This document shows positions 1 through 5,895 of a DNA stretch of 38,981 nucleotides, in pieces; within the stretch, counting starts at the first letter, position 1; each line of letters begins with the position of its first letter. The translations under genes were made by a program, and so were the position numbers. Where the stretch lies: positions 1 to 38,981 of the IMG/VR virus record IMGVR_UViG_3300044716_000161. One strand, 5' to 3'. Under the pieces are notes generated by a model. The model was not told the DNA's origin and searched no databases. It saw only the letters and a list, made by a program, of their open reading frames with translations. The DNA is from a virus.

Positions 1-57
1 TGGCTTGTGATTCTTTGCCCACCACGTGGTAGGTTATATCCAAGCCAGCAAGAATAG
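1..57 (-). promoter_or_regulatory. Intergenic leader of an early gene lying beyond the left edge
   Basis: This is the sequence after the stop of the 210-aa early gene. It holds a perfect 10-bp palindrome, ACCACGTGGT, at 21-30. Bases 1-13 (TGGCTTGTGATTC) repeat with one mismatch at 723-735, inside the leader between the first two complete early genes. The likely reading is that another gene with the same kind of A/C-rich leader starts just left of the window. Confidence 0.4.
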
Positions 58-690
58 CTATTCATATCCAAGCATCCGGCGATATGTGACCCACGTAACA
101 GCCTGAACTTCGGCAGGAGTTAAGACACATCCGCAGGCATCAAACGACCGCTCACTTGCAAGGATATAAGAGCGGGTGATAGCAGCGTATAAGGCCTTAC
201 CAATGTTTGGGGTTTTAGTTGTGGGGATGCGTTCGCCCATAAATATTGCAAAGGCGTGGCCATCGACACAAACAGTATCCTTAAAGCCGCTAATGCAGCG
301 GTAAAAGGCAACTACCTTCTGACCCGAGAGGATGTCTTGAATAGCCTCACTGTCTGGTGATTCTAGTTCAAGAATGCGCGCCGCCTTGTCTTTGTTGGTG
401 TTGTATGTGCAGACCTTTGTTCCTCTAGAGTCCATGCCCTGATGCCACAGCTTAATCATGCTCTCAGCATCAGCGCAGTTCCTCTCCCATTTGTTGTTTG
501 GAGATAGTGCTGCGATCACACCGATAGCCTGACCTAACGTAAGGCCCTGGTACGTATGAACAAAGGAGAGAGCAAGGGTATGGGCTCGCTGATACCAATC
601 CTTCCCTTGCTGAATGTCAGCAGCAGATGCCAGACCTAGCATCCCGATAATGTGCCGAGCGTTAGCCCGTGGTTGAACCCGTTTAGTCAT
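58..690 (-). CDS. Early conserved phage protein, possible HhH/glycosylase-like fold
   Basis: A 210-aa protein of unknown function. It resembles a conserved phage family of hypothetical proteins with the pattern AALSPNNKWERN near residue 60, a K-V-x-x-F-Y stretch near residue 125 and VDGHAFAIFMG near residue 143. The lysine/phenylalanine stretch followed by an invariant-looking V-D-x-H-A recalls the catalytic-Asp region of helix-hairpin-helix DNA glycosylases, but this is only a pattern resemblance. The ATG at 690 is preceded by GGAG with a 6-nt spacer. It is the last of three small genes behind a sigma70-like promoter, so it is probably made early by host RNA polymerase. A role in host takeover or DNA modification is speculative. 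Confidence 0.75.
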   Translation of the reverse strand: MTKRVQPRANARHIIGMLGLASAADIQQGKDWYQRAHTLALSFVHTYQGLTLGQAIGVIAALSPNNKWERNCADAESMIKLWHQGMDSRGTKVCTYNTNKDKAARILELESPDSEAIQDILSGQKVVAFYRCISGFKDTVCVDGHAFAIFMGERIPTTKTPNIGKALYAAITRSYILASERSFDACGCVLTPAEVQAVTWVTYRRMLGYE

Positions 691-700
691 GGTGTGCTCC

Positions 701-735
701 GTGGTTGGTGTTGTGGTTGGTTGTGGCTTGTGAAT
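701..735. repeat. Early leader repeat, copy 1
   Basis: A GT-rich segment on the + strand, so an A/C-rich unstructured leader in the mRNA of the minus-strand genes. Bases 701-716 (GTGGTTGGTGTTGTGG) are identical to 950-965, and 723-735 matches 1-13 with one mismatch. It sits between two early genes just upstream of the ribosome binding site of the 210-aa gene. Unstructured A/C-rich leaders are expected to help translation initiation; spread by duplication is equally possible. Confidence 0.7.
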
Positions 736-932
736 CAGTAACCTAGAAACTCTAGCAGTGTTTCAGCGTGGCAGGCCTGCATCCGCGGCCAATGGGTAAA
801 CCCGAACACGTCGTCGTAAGCTTTGGCCCAGTCGGTGCCATGATCCTTTAGCAGTCGGGTTGCGTCAGCATAGCTTAGGTTGCCGTGCTCGTCAGCAGCT
901 GCCAGTACCGAATCCTCATAACTGGTGAACAT
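735..932 (-). CDS. Small early hypothetical protein
   Basis: A 65-aa protein of unknown function, acidic and rich in aromatic residues (DDVFGFTHWP near residue 42). The ATG at 932 has a good Shine-Dalgarno sequence, AGGAGA, with an 8-nt spacer, which supports the start. It begins M-F-T like the 86-aa protein upstream, and the two genes share the start context GACCAATGTTCACC, so they may be old paralogues or share a duplicated leader. It lies in the early block behind the promoter at 1288-1317. Small phage early proteins often inhibit host enzymes, but nothing here identifies a target. Confidence 0.65.
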   Translation of the reverse strand: MFTSYEDSVLAAADEHGNLSYADATRLLKDHGTDWAKAYDDVFGFTHWPRMQACHAETLLEFLGY

Positions 933-945
933 TGGTCGTGTCTCC

Positions 946-965
946 TGTTGTGGTTGGTGTTGTGG
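946..965. repeat. Early leader repeat, copy 2
   Basis: Bases 950-965 are an exact 16-base copy of 701-716. Like copy 1 it lies upstream of an early gene, between the 86-aa and 65-aa genes, and reads as A/C-rich on the coding strand. A weaker relative (CCACAACCAAACCACC) precedes the scaffold gene at 27644-27659. Confidence 0.7.
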
Positions 966-1002
966 GCAGCTTTTTAGACGGCTGCCACGGATAGTGTGAG
1001 GA

Positions 1003-1263
1003 TCAGACAGCCCCCGCCACTAGCTGCTCAATCTCGGCCAGCTGCTCAGCCGCTCCAATGATACAGAAGCGTTGATCGGACCAGCTGAGATCCTCCCATG
1101 CTTGAAATAATTCTTCATCAGCACCCATAAAGAGATCATCAGAAGGTGTGGCATAAACAGTCACACCCAGCCGGTTGAGCCAGCGTAGATTTTCAAGGCA
1201 AGCAGAGGCAACCAGCCAATCAATGAAGCGGTAGGAGTCGCGGATCTCTTTGAAGGTGAACAT
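1003..1263 (-). CDS. Small early hypothetical protein
   Basis: An 86-aa protein of unknown function, rich in Trp, Leu and acidic residues (for example WEDLSWSDQRF in the second half). No membrane segment or known motif is seen. It is the first gene after the sigma70-like promoter at 1288-1317, with a leader of about 20 nt. No clear Shine-Dalgarno sequence precedes the ATG at 1263. Its position suggests an early-expressed phage factor acting on the host, which is inference from location only. Confidence 0.6.
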   Translation of the reverse strand: MFTFKEIRDSYRFIDWLVASACLENLRWLNRLGVTVYATPSDDLFMGADEELFQAWEDLSWSDQRFCIIGAAEQLAEIEQLVAGAV

Positions 1264-1287
1264 TGGTCTGTTGATTGAACTGCGCTA

Positions 1288-1317
1288 AGTATGTCCCATC
1301 GGTAGGGCAAGTGTCAA
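1288..1317 (-). promoter_or_regulatory. Sigma70-type early promoter
   Basis: Reading the minus strand, a perfect -35 hexamer TTGACA (1312-1317) is followed after 18 bases by CATACT (1288-1293), which matches 4 of 6 of TATAAT. The first early gene starts 25 bases downstream, at 1263. The decamer ATACTTAGCG at this -10 recurs as ATACTTATCG at 1327-1336, which may mark a second, weaker promoter. A host-type promoter ahead of small genes is typical of the early region of T7-like phages. Confidence 0.55.
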
Positions 1318-1599
1318 CCCCTCTAACGATAAGTATTGCTTATGGAATGGATAAACTTACCTTATCGGGGACAGATTTTTTATATAAAGTATGCGCGTAC
1401 ATGCATAAACGCACACCCACGCGCGTTACCTGCCACCCTTGCCTGCCCCTGCTGGCCAACCCCTGCGCACCTGCCTATGCCACAGGTACGCGAACATCCC
1501 ACATCCATTGCTATCACTGGGCTCTCACCCTGGCCAGCACCCCGTTTGGACACGGATTGGACACGATCTACCCCCACCCCCACGCTCAGAGGCGCCCAG

Positions 1600-1617
1600 A
1601 CCCCCCGGCATGGGGGT
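1600..1617. other. GC-rich hairpin
   Basis: A perfect 6-bp stem ACCCCC (1600-1605) and GGGGGT (1612-1617) with loop CGGCAT. No U-tract follows on either strand, so it is more likely a structural or end-associated element than a simple intrinsic terminator. Confidence 0.4.
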
Positions 1618-1700
1618 AGCCGCCGGCCGCAGCCTACGTTCGAGGTTTCACATTTTTGTGTCAAAATTCATGGGTGACGCCTGGAAGCCCAGGGAGAGGG

Positions 1701-1746
1701 CCTCAAGGGAGTCGGAGGTGTATCGACACCTACGAGGAGCTTGAGG
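1701..1746 (-). terminator. Two-tier hairpin downstream of thyX
   Basis: An inner hairpin AGGTGT-ATCG-ACACCT (1716-1731) extends across one mismatch by TCG/CGA (1712-1714 and 1732-1734). It is enclosed by an outer stem CCTCAAG (1701-1707) and CTTGAGG (1740-1746). A further ACACCTC at 1767-1773 could compete for the GAGGTGT arm. It sits 38 bases past the thyX stop, so transcription end or 3' protection of the late transcript is likely. There is no T-run, so the exact mechanism is unclear. Confidence 0.5.
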
Positions 1747-1783
1747 GGCCTTCCTGAGGCTTCTAGACACCTCTCACGCTCTT

Positions 1784-2425
1784 CTACCAATCAAGCGCCT
1801 TACCAACTGTCGGAAGTTCCCTTAGAAGGATCTGCTTTGCCTGCTCAGCAATTTGTCGATGCTCCAGCTGTGTTCCCTCCGTAGTCCGAAGTTGGATGTA
1901 ATGAATCCAGCTCCTCACCGTCCCGTTCATGTAAAGCCGAGTAGGCGATGAAAGGGGAAGTACTTCTCTGGCACACTCCTTGGCAACGCCTTTGCTAAGC
2001 ATCTCTTGGTAGAGGTCTTCTGCTTCTGCGTAGTGTTGAGCAATACGGCGATAGAAGAGCTGGGTAGACTCAGGAGAAAGATCATCATGGCTTGCCTGAC
2101 GATTGTTGTGATCCTGTCTACGAAGGTGTGGAAGATCAATACCCCCCAGCCCCTCTAACGTACTTGCATAACGCTGAGAGAATTCTTGAAAGGAAAAGGA
2201 TCTATGCCGCAGTATCTGTGGACTAATGGCCCGAGTGGTGTTAATTTCAAGAACAATATTGGCCATCTCAAACACTGACCAATGCCCATGCTTAACGCAA
2301 TAACCAAGCAGCCGATCCACGGTCTTGTGGTTCTCTTGGTTAGAAGGATTAGATACCCTAGCACAATAGGCAATAGTTTCTTCAGCGTTTGGTGTGATGC
2401 TGATGAGTTTAACAGACGGATTCAT
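1784..2425 (-). CDS. thyX: Flavin-dependent thymidylate synthase ThyX
   Basis: A 213-aa enzyme that makes dTMP from dUMP using methylenetetrahydrofolate, FAD and NADPH. The ThyX signature R-H-R-x7-S-x-R is present as RHRSFSFQEFSQR at residues 73-85, and the length is normal for the family. ThyX is a common auxiliary metabolic gene in cyanophages. Here it complements the RNR, MazG and DUF3310 genes that supply dNTPs. It is isolated from that block, lying after the large terminase between two gene-poor gaps, with its own possible promoter (2482-2510) and 3' hairpins (1701-1746). It may therefore be a later insertion or a separately controlled unit. No clear Shine-Dalgarno sequence precedes the ATG at 2425. 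Confidence 0.95.
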   Translation of the reverse strand: MNPSVKLISITPNAEETIAYCARVSNPSNQENHKTVDRLLGYCVKHGHWSVFEMANIVLEINTTRAISPQILRHRSFSFQEFSQRYASTLEGLGGIDLPHLRRQDHNNRQASHDDLSPESTQLFYRRIAQHYAEAEDLYQEMLSKGVAKECAREVLPLSSPTRLYMNGTVRSWIHYIQLRTTEGTQLEHRQIAEQAKQILLRELPTVGKALDW

Positions 2426-2481
2426 TGAAAGGTAAGAAGGAAGGTGGAGTGGATATATAGATATAGATAGATATAATAACT

Positions 2482-2510
2482 ATAATAGTAACTACTATAG
2501 AAACGGTTAA
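2482..2510 (-). promoter_or_regulatory. Candidate sigma70-like promoter of thyX
   Basis: On the minus strand TTAACC (2505-2510, 4 of 6 of TTGACA) is followed after 17 bases by TATTAT (2482-2487, 5 of 6 of TATAAT), about 60 bases ahead of the thyX start. The tract is very AT-rich, so chance matches are likely. The same bases read on the plus strand as a T7-like promoter (see 2483-2500). Confidence 0.35.
2483..2500 (+). promoter_or_regulatory. T7-promoter-like palindromic element
   Basis: TAATAGTAACTACTATAG on the plus strand matches 13 of 18 bases of the T7 class III promoter core from TAATA to the +1 G, including the whole ACTATAG end. It is also an imperfect palindrome (CTATA, TAGTA, AC, TACTA, TAG), so it could be an operator or origin-like site. 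Its direction is opposite to all genes. Either it drives an antisense transcript or the likeness is accidental. Confidence 0.3.
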
Positions 2511-2649
2511 TAGTAATTATGGTCGGGTTGACTATTGGCTTACCTCCAGATTCTTCTTCGCTCCGCTCCGAAGACTCTTACGGACGCCACTTTGGTGTCA
2601 ACCTACCGCTGCGGGTCTACGACCCTCCGCTAACCATAGAGAACTATAG

Positions 2650-2874
2650 CTATTGTGTCAGCTCCGCGTCAGCCCCATCCTTGCGGATGTGTCTAACTTG
2701 GTCTTCATTATCAGTCGCTGTCGTTCCTTCTAATTCAGAGCCCCGGCCCCCGATTTTGTGTCGTAATTTCCTTCCGCTGTCGGCCCCAAAACAAGGGAAG
2801 GGAAGGGTAGTTATGTCCTTCAGGTCGATCGTTCGCGTACACAGAAACCCCAAAGAGGAATTACTCTGTCTCAT
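2650..2874 (-). CDS. Doubtful small hypothetical protein
   Basis: A 74-aa frame with a charged C-terminal half (for example NEDQVRHIRKDGADAELTQ) that looks more protein-like than the overlapping plus-strand frame. It starts two bases after a CTATAG motif (2876-2881) and has no Shine-Dalgarno sequence. It could be a real small late gene after the terminase, like T7 gene 19.5 in position only, or non-coding. I do not recognise the product. Confidence 0.3.
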   Translation of the reverse strand: MRQSNSSLGFLCTRTIDLKDITTLPFPCFGADSGRKLRHKIGGRGSELEGTTATDNEDQVRHIRKDGADAELTQ

Positions 2875-3002
2875 GCTATAGTTGTTGTCTATTCCTTCTA
2901 CTTACCGCCACCGACCCATTCAAAGAACGCAAGCGTTAACAAGAAAGAATGTGTGTCTGTTGGTGCAATACTGGAATAGACGTGAAAAGAAGATGATGGA
3001 AA

Positions 3003-3027
3003 TGGGGACGAAAATGGTCGGTCCCCA
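3003..3027 (-). terminator. Hairpin downstream of large terminase (distal)
   Basis: A 7-bp stem TGGGGAC (3003-3009) and GTCCCCA (3021-3027) with an 11-base loop. The minus strand past it is pyrimidine-rich (CATCTTCTTTTC). The core GGGGAC/GTCCCC is the same as in the terminator after the capsid gene, which supports a terminator reading. Confidence 0.45.
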
Positions 3028-3048
3028 AATCAAAATCCGCTGTTCCAC

Positions 3049-3074
3049 ACCAGGAAGGCACCACTCCTCCTGGT
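3049..3074 (-). terminator. Hairpin downstream of large terminase (proximal)
   Basis: A perfect 7-bp stem ACCAGGA (3049-3055) and TCCTGGT (3068-3074), 20 bases past the terminase stop. There is no U-tract. With the next hairpin at 3003-3027 it may form a tandem end of the late transcript or protect its 3' end. Confidence 0.4.
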
Positions 3075-3094
3075 AATAGTGCGTCCCTTCTCCC

Positions 3095-4828
3095 TTAGAT
3101 CCAGCTGGCTATGGCCTCAGAACCCTCTTGGATACTGGAAAAATCCCTTCCAAGCACGAGGCAATCTGTGGCCGCCTGAGGGGTGTCTATGAAGGCGGTG
3201 AGCATCTGATTCCACTGCTGTCGTTTGGCCTCAATGGTGGCTTCTTTTGCGGAGATAGCAAGGGCATCTTGGAAGTACTTAATCCCAAGGGCTAGGGCAT
3301 CGACCCTATCGTCGTGCTTTACCGCACCTTTTTCGCGACACATACGTGTGAGCTGATACATAAGCATCCTGGGAAGGCGTTCTTCAGGTGCCATGTCGTT
3401 GTTGGATTGGTAGTCCCAGGTGATAAGGCGCTGGTCAATGACAAGACGGTGCTGGTTAAGGACGGGCTCCAATGTGTCGATGATTCGATCTTCTTTCCTT
3501 GTCGTAGCTCGTACCTCTTCAAAGGAAAGACCAACCTTCATCTCCACGGCGTGTTTCTTCATGAGTTCCATGATGGCACCATCGCCAAAGTTAGACTCAA
3601 TCAAACAAGTAGATGCCTCGAACTGCTTTGCCCGCCTAAGGATTTCTCTAAGGGTCTTGTCGGAGTAACCATCCTGTGTGGCAAAGATGTCCCTTAAAAA
3701 GAGGAAGCCATTGATCTGTGAAAGGATTATGGAAACGGTTTCGTCTTTTCCTCGTCCGGACGGATCAACGGCAACAATAGTTTCCCCGTATGGGATAAAT
3801 TCCGAAACAGTCTTAGGCCGGTGCCATCGATCGCCAGGGAGAGCGACAGCAGGGAGATCCAACAGAGTCTCTTTATCGGCGCCCCACACCACGTCAGATG
3901 GACCTTTCTTAGCATCAAGCGGTAGTACTGAAAAGTCGCTGAGCTTGAGAGGAAATTTAAGGGCGTCACTTAGGCTGGTATCCAACATAAACTGCAGCAT
4001 AAAGTTGCTGCGACTCATACTCTGTTCCCTTTCGAGAAGGTTGATTTCAGAGAAGCGAGTGTCTGTTGGTGTCCATGATAATTTGTCCAGGCCGCTCTTG
4101 TTGATGTCCTGTTGAAGGTCCTCGGCAAGGATGTCCTCGTATCCGATAAGACTTTTTGGATAACGAGCGGGCCAGACAAAGGGTCGATAGTTACGTTCCC
4201 TTAGGGTTCGGTAGATAGTAAAGGTTGTTTGTGGGGTCCCCAAAAAGATAATTCTGCTATCGTCTTTAGGGGTAAGAACTGACTCACCCTCCGTCACCAA
4301 TTGCAATAACTTCTCTCTCATGAGATCAGTCGCTGAGTTACTCGGAACTTCAACGTCATCAAAAATGATCACGTCCGCACGAGAACCAGTTAGCTGTCCC
4401 GTAATGCCAACACTTTTAACGGAGGGGCTTTGAGCAGGGCGACATCCATAAACATCAAAGGATACGCGGGACCAGCGTTGGTCGTCGTCCTTTGGGGTGA
4501 GGTGGTTAAGCCACGAGATCTCAATAAGGCACTTCTGACAGAATATGGTAAAGTCATCGGCCCGCTGCTTACTAGCAGACACAACCATGATCTTCTTGTC
4601 TCGATCACAAAAGAGAATCCAAAGCGTAAAGGCAGCCGCAATCCACGACTTACCTAGTCCTCGAAAGGCTTGAATCTGAAGACGCTTTGGACCGTTTTGA
4701 AGATACCGAGCAATGGCAAGCTGTGCTCTTGTTGGAGGAGGCAGGTCGAGCGACTTCCATACAAGAGAAAGGAACAAAGGAAAACTGGCCGCTAATCGGG
4801 CCTCTGGGGTGCCCTTAGGGTGGGTCAT
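3095..4828 (-). CDS. Large terminase subunit (T7 gp19-like)
   Basis: A 577-aa packaging motor that pumps DNA into the prohead through the portal and cuts concatemers. Seen in order: Walker A-like FRGLGKS at residues 55-61, a Walker B stretch ADVIIFDDVEVP near residue 155, and a C-terminal RNase H-like nuclease with IVAVDPSGRGKDE, CLIESNFGDG and a late acidic HDDRVDAL. The length is close to T7 gp19 (586 aa). I chose the ATG at 4828 (MTHPKG). An upstream extension would have to start at TTG and run through the hairpin at 4857-4883. It follows that terminator-like hairpin, so its expression may be limited by read-through. It works with the 76-aa small subunit (6807-7037). Confidence 0.95.
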   Translation of the reverse strand: MTHPKGTPEARLAASFPLFLSLVWKSLDLPPPTRAQLAIARYLQNGPKRLQIQAFRGLGKSWIAAAFTLWILFCDRDKKIMVVSASKQRADDFTIFCQKCLIEISWLNHLTPKDDDQRWSRVSFDVYGCRPAQSPSVKSVGITGQLTGSRADVIIFDDVEVPSNSATDLMREKLLQLVTEGESVLTPKDDSRIIFLGTPQTTFTIYRTLRERNYRPFVWPARYPKSLIGYEDILAEDLQQDINKSGLDKLSWTPTDTRFSEINLLEREQSMSRSNFMLQFMLDTSLSDALKFPLKLSDFSVLPLDAKKGPSDVVWGADKETLLDLPAVALPGDRWHRPKTVSEFIPYGETIVAVDPSGRGKDETVSIILSQINGFLFLRDIFATQDGYSDKTLREILRRAKQFEASTCLIESNFGDGAIMELMKKHAVEMKVGLSFEEVRATTRKEDRIIDTLEPVLNQHRLVIDQRLITWDYQSNNDMAPEERLPRMLMYQLTRMCREKGAVKHDDRVDALALGIKYFQDALAISAKEATIEAKRQQWNQMLTAFIDTPQAATDCLVLGRDFSSIQEGSEAIASWI

Positions 4829-4845
4829 AGGGGGAACATACGTAA

Positions 4846-4884
4846 AAGGGAAAAGAGGGGGCCTACAGGGCCGTAGAACCCCCA
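4846..4884 (-). terminator. Intrinsic terminator/attenuator ahead of large terminase
   Basis: On the minus strand a stem GGGGG/CCCCC (paired segments 4857-4861 and 4879-4883) encloses CTAC/GTAG (4863-4866 and 4873-4876) and is followed by TCTTTTCCCTTTT. It lies in the 63-base gap between the basic-protein gene and the terminase start. This suggests partial termination that lowers terminase expression relative to the genes before it. Confidence 0.6.
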
Positions 4885-4891
4885 ATGGTGG

Positions 4892-5647
4892 CTATTTCAT
4901 CTTGGTGGTGTATTTCTTACCACGCCAGGTGAACTGACTAGCACCAGAAGAACGTGCGGCCTTAAAGGCCTGATCAAACGTCTTTTTGTTAAAGGAACCC
5001 GTGGTAGTAGACGGCTTGGGACCTTGCTTGGGCTTATAGTCGCCTCGCTTAAGAGCAGCCTTGAGGGTGCCATCGGCAGCAGGACGAGCCTGAAGCGCAG
5101 CGGCTGCCACACCACCACGAGCAAGACCCTTAAGACCACCCACCACAGCACGAGCGGTACGAGCAGCCTTCAGGGTTCCTTCCATGGCCTTCATGGCACC
5201 ACGAGCACCACGACGAGCCTCGGCCCCTTTACGGATCTCTTGACCACGTTGTTGGGCAGCCCGCACCTGACCGGAATCACCGATGGTACGCAGTTTCTTA
5301 GCACCTTCGCGGATTTTAGGTGCCCGCTGGGACATCAAACGCTGTGCTTCCACCGGCTTAACCAGGGGACGACCAGAAGCAGCCTTACGGGCCTGGGCAG
5401 CCTTACGCACCAGCTTTTGCATTACGGGCTTGCCCGCATTCACCATTCGAGGGGTGCCACTAGGCTTGGTCACACCACCGCCGCCACCACGACCAGTTGT
5501 CACTTTTGCAGATCCAGGAGTACCACCCCCTGATTGTGACACACGAGCTTTGGAAACGGATTGACGGTTGGCCCGACCCTTAGAAGTGGTAACGGGTTTC
5601 TTTGTGGACCGCTTGGAGCGATTAGAAGAAGAAGTAATCTTTGCCAT
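4892..5647 (-). CDS. Highly basic, Ala/Gly/Lys/Arg-rich histone-like protein
   Basis: A 251-aa protein almost wholly of low complexity. The N-terminal 60 residues are Ser/Lys/Thr/Gly-rich with a GRGGGGG run, residues 75-180 are Ala/Arg/Lys-rich with repeated KAA, RKA and RGA steps, and the tail (FTWRGKKYTTKMK) looks folded. The composition is like histone H1 or bacterial Hc1/KfrA-type DNA-coating proteins. No enzyme motif is present. It lies between small virion-like genes and the large terminase, so binding DNA during packaging or inside the head is plausible, but this is inferred from composition and place. The ATG at 5647 is 5 bases past the upstream stop. An intrinsic terminator follows at 4846-4884. 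Confidence 0.85.
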   Translation of the reverse strand: MAKITSSSNRSKRSTKKPVTTSKGRANRQSVSKARVSQSGGGTPGSAKVTTGRGGGGGVTKPSGTPRMVNAGKPVMQKLVRKAAQARKAASGRPLVKPVEAQRLMSQRAPKIREGAKKLRTIGDSGQVRAAQQRGQEIRKGAEARRGARGAMKAMEGTLKAARTARAVVGGLKGLARGGVAAAALQARPAADGTLKAALKRGDYKPKQGPKPSTTTGSFNKKTFDQAFKAARSSGASQFTWRGKKYTTKMK

Positions 5648-5652
5648 AACAA

Positions 5653-5877
5653 TCAGACCCGACGCACACGACCGGTTTTGTTAGCAACGTTGGAGGAGGG
5701 CACACGATCGGCCTTACGCACGTTCTGAATAGCAGTGGTAGCAGCCACAACGGTAGCGTTCAGGGCCACGGTAGTAGCAGAAGTAGCAATCGTGTTATTC
5801 AGTTCGTGCTTGTCGATCTGACCAGGGGCGGTAGAAATCGAACCGTAGGCGGAACCGCCAGCAGGAAGAGTAGCCAT
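5653..5877 (-). CDS. Small hypothetical protein, possible structural protein
   Basis: A 74-aa protein. The first two thirds are Ala/Thr/Val-rich (ATSATTVALNATVVAATTAI, no charged residues) and the last third is basic (VRKADRVP, NKTGRVRRV). A small virion or DNA-associated protein is possible; I do not recognise a family. It sits in a tight late cluster, 5 bases before the histone-like gene. Confidence 0.65.
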   Translation of the reverse strand: MATLPAGGSAYGSISTAPGQIDKHELNNTIATSATTVALNATVVAATTAIQNVRKADRVPSSNVANKTGRVRRV

Positions 5878-5895
5878 CTTTTTAAGAGATTGGGT

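Larger units (their letters stand above)
1264..1783. other. Gene-poor, GC-rich structured region, candidate genome end/terminal repeat zone
   Basis: I see no convincing gene in these 520 bases. Several overlapping reading frames exist on both strands, but their compositions (C, P, H, G and R rich) look non-coding. From right to left it holds the hairpin cluster after thyX (1701-1746), a stem ACCCCC/GGGGGT at 1600-1617, an AT-rich tract at 1374-1386, an inverted repeat CGATAAG/CTTATCG (1327-1333 and 1361-1367) and the early promoter at 1288-1317. In T7-like genomes the terminal repeat lies between the last late gene and the early promoters, which is this position. That assignment is inference. 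Confidence 0.45.
2426..3094. other. Gene-poor structured region between large terminase and thyX
   Basis: A 669-base stretch with at most one weak small gene (2650-2874, minus). From the terminase side it holds two hairpins (3049-3074 and 3003-3027), three copies of ACTATAG in 390 bases (2494 and 2643 on the plus strand, 2882 on the minus strand), a stem TCTTCG/CGAAGA at 2555-2574, a tight GGGTC-TAC-GACCC hairpin near 2610, and an AT-rich palindromic promoter-like tract at 2454-2520. Together with 1264-1783 it is the best place to look for genome ends and non-coding RNA. It is not explained by any gene I recognise. Confidence 0.5.

Noticed and set aside
1275-1744. Several overlapping frames of about 100 codons on both strands
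   Set aside because: Their compositions are rich in Cys, Pro, His and Arg, there are no ribosome binding sites, and the region is GC-rich and hairpin-rich. They look like non-coding sequence.
2519-2881. A 120-codon plus-strand frame just downstream of the T7-like promoter element
   Set aside because: It has no ribosome binding site and a Ser/Pro/Leu-rich random-looking composition, and all other genes are on the minus strand. It was kept only as a possible antisense transcript region.
4829-4885. N-terminal extension of the large terminase
   Set aside because: It would need a TTG start within a strong terminator hairpin, and the added residues do not resemble the family.
4800-5330. Matches to the core GGGCACC of the Syn5 RNA polymerase promoter
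   Set aside because: The hits (for example near 4810 and 5320) lie inside genes, match only 7-8 bases and are not placed before gene blocks. They are too weak to call as promoters.
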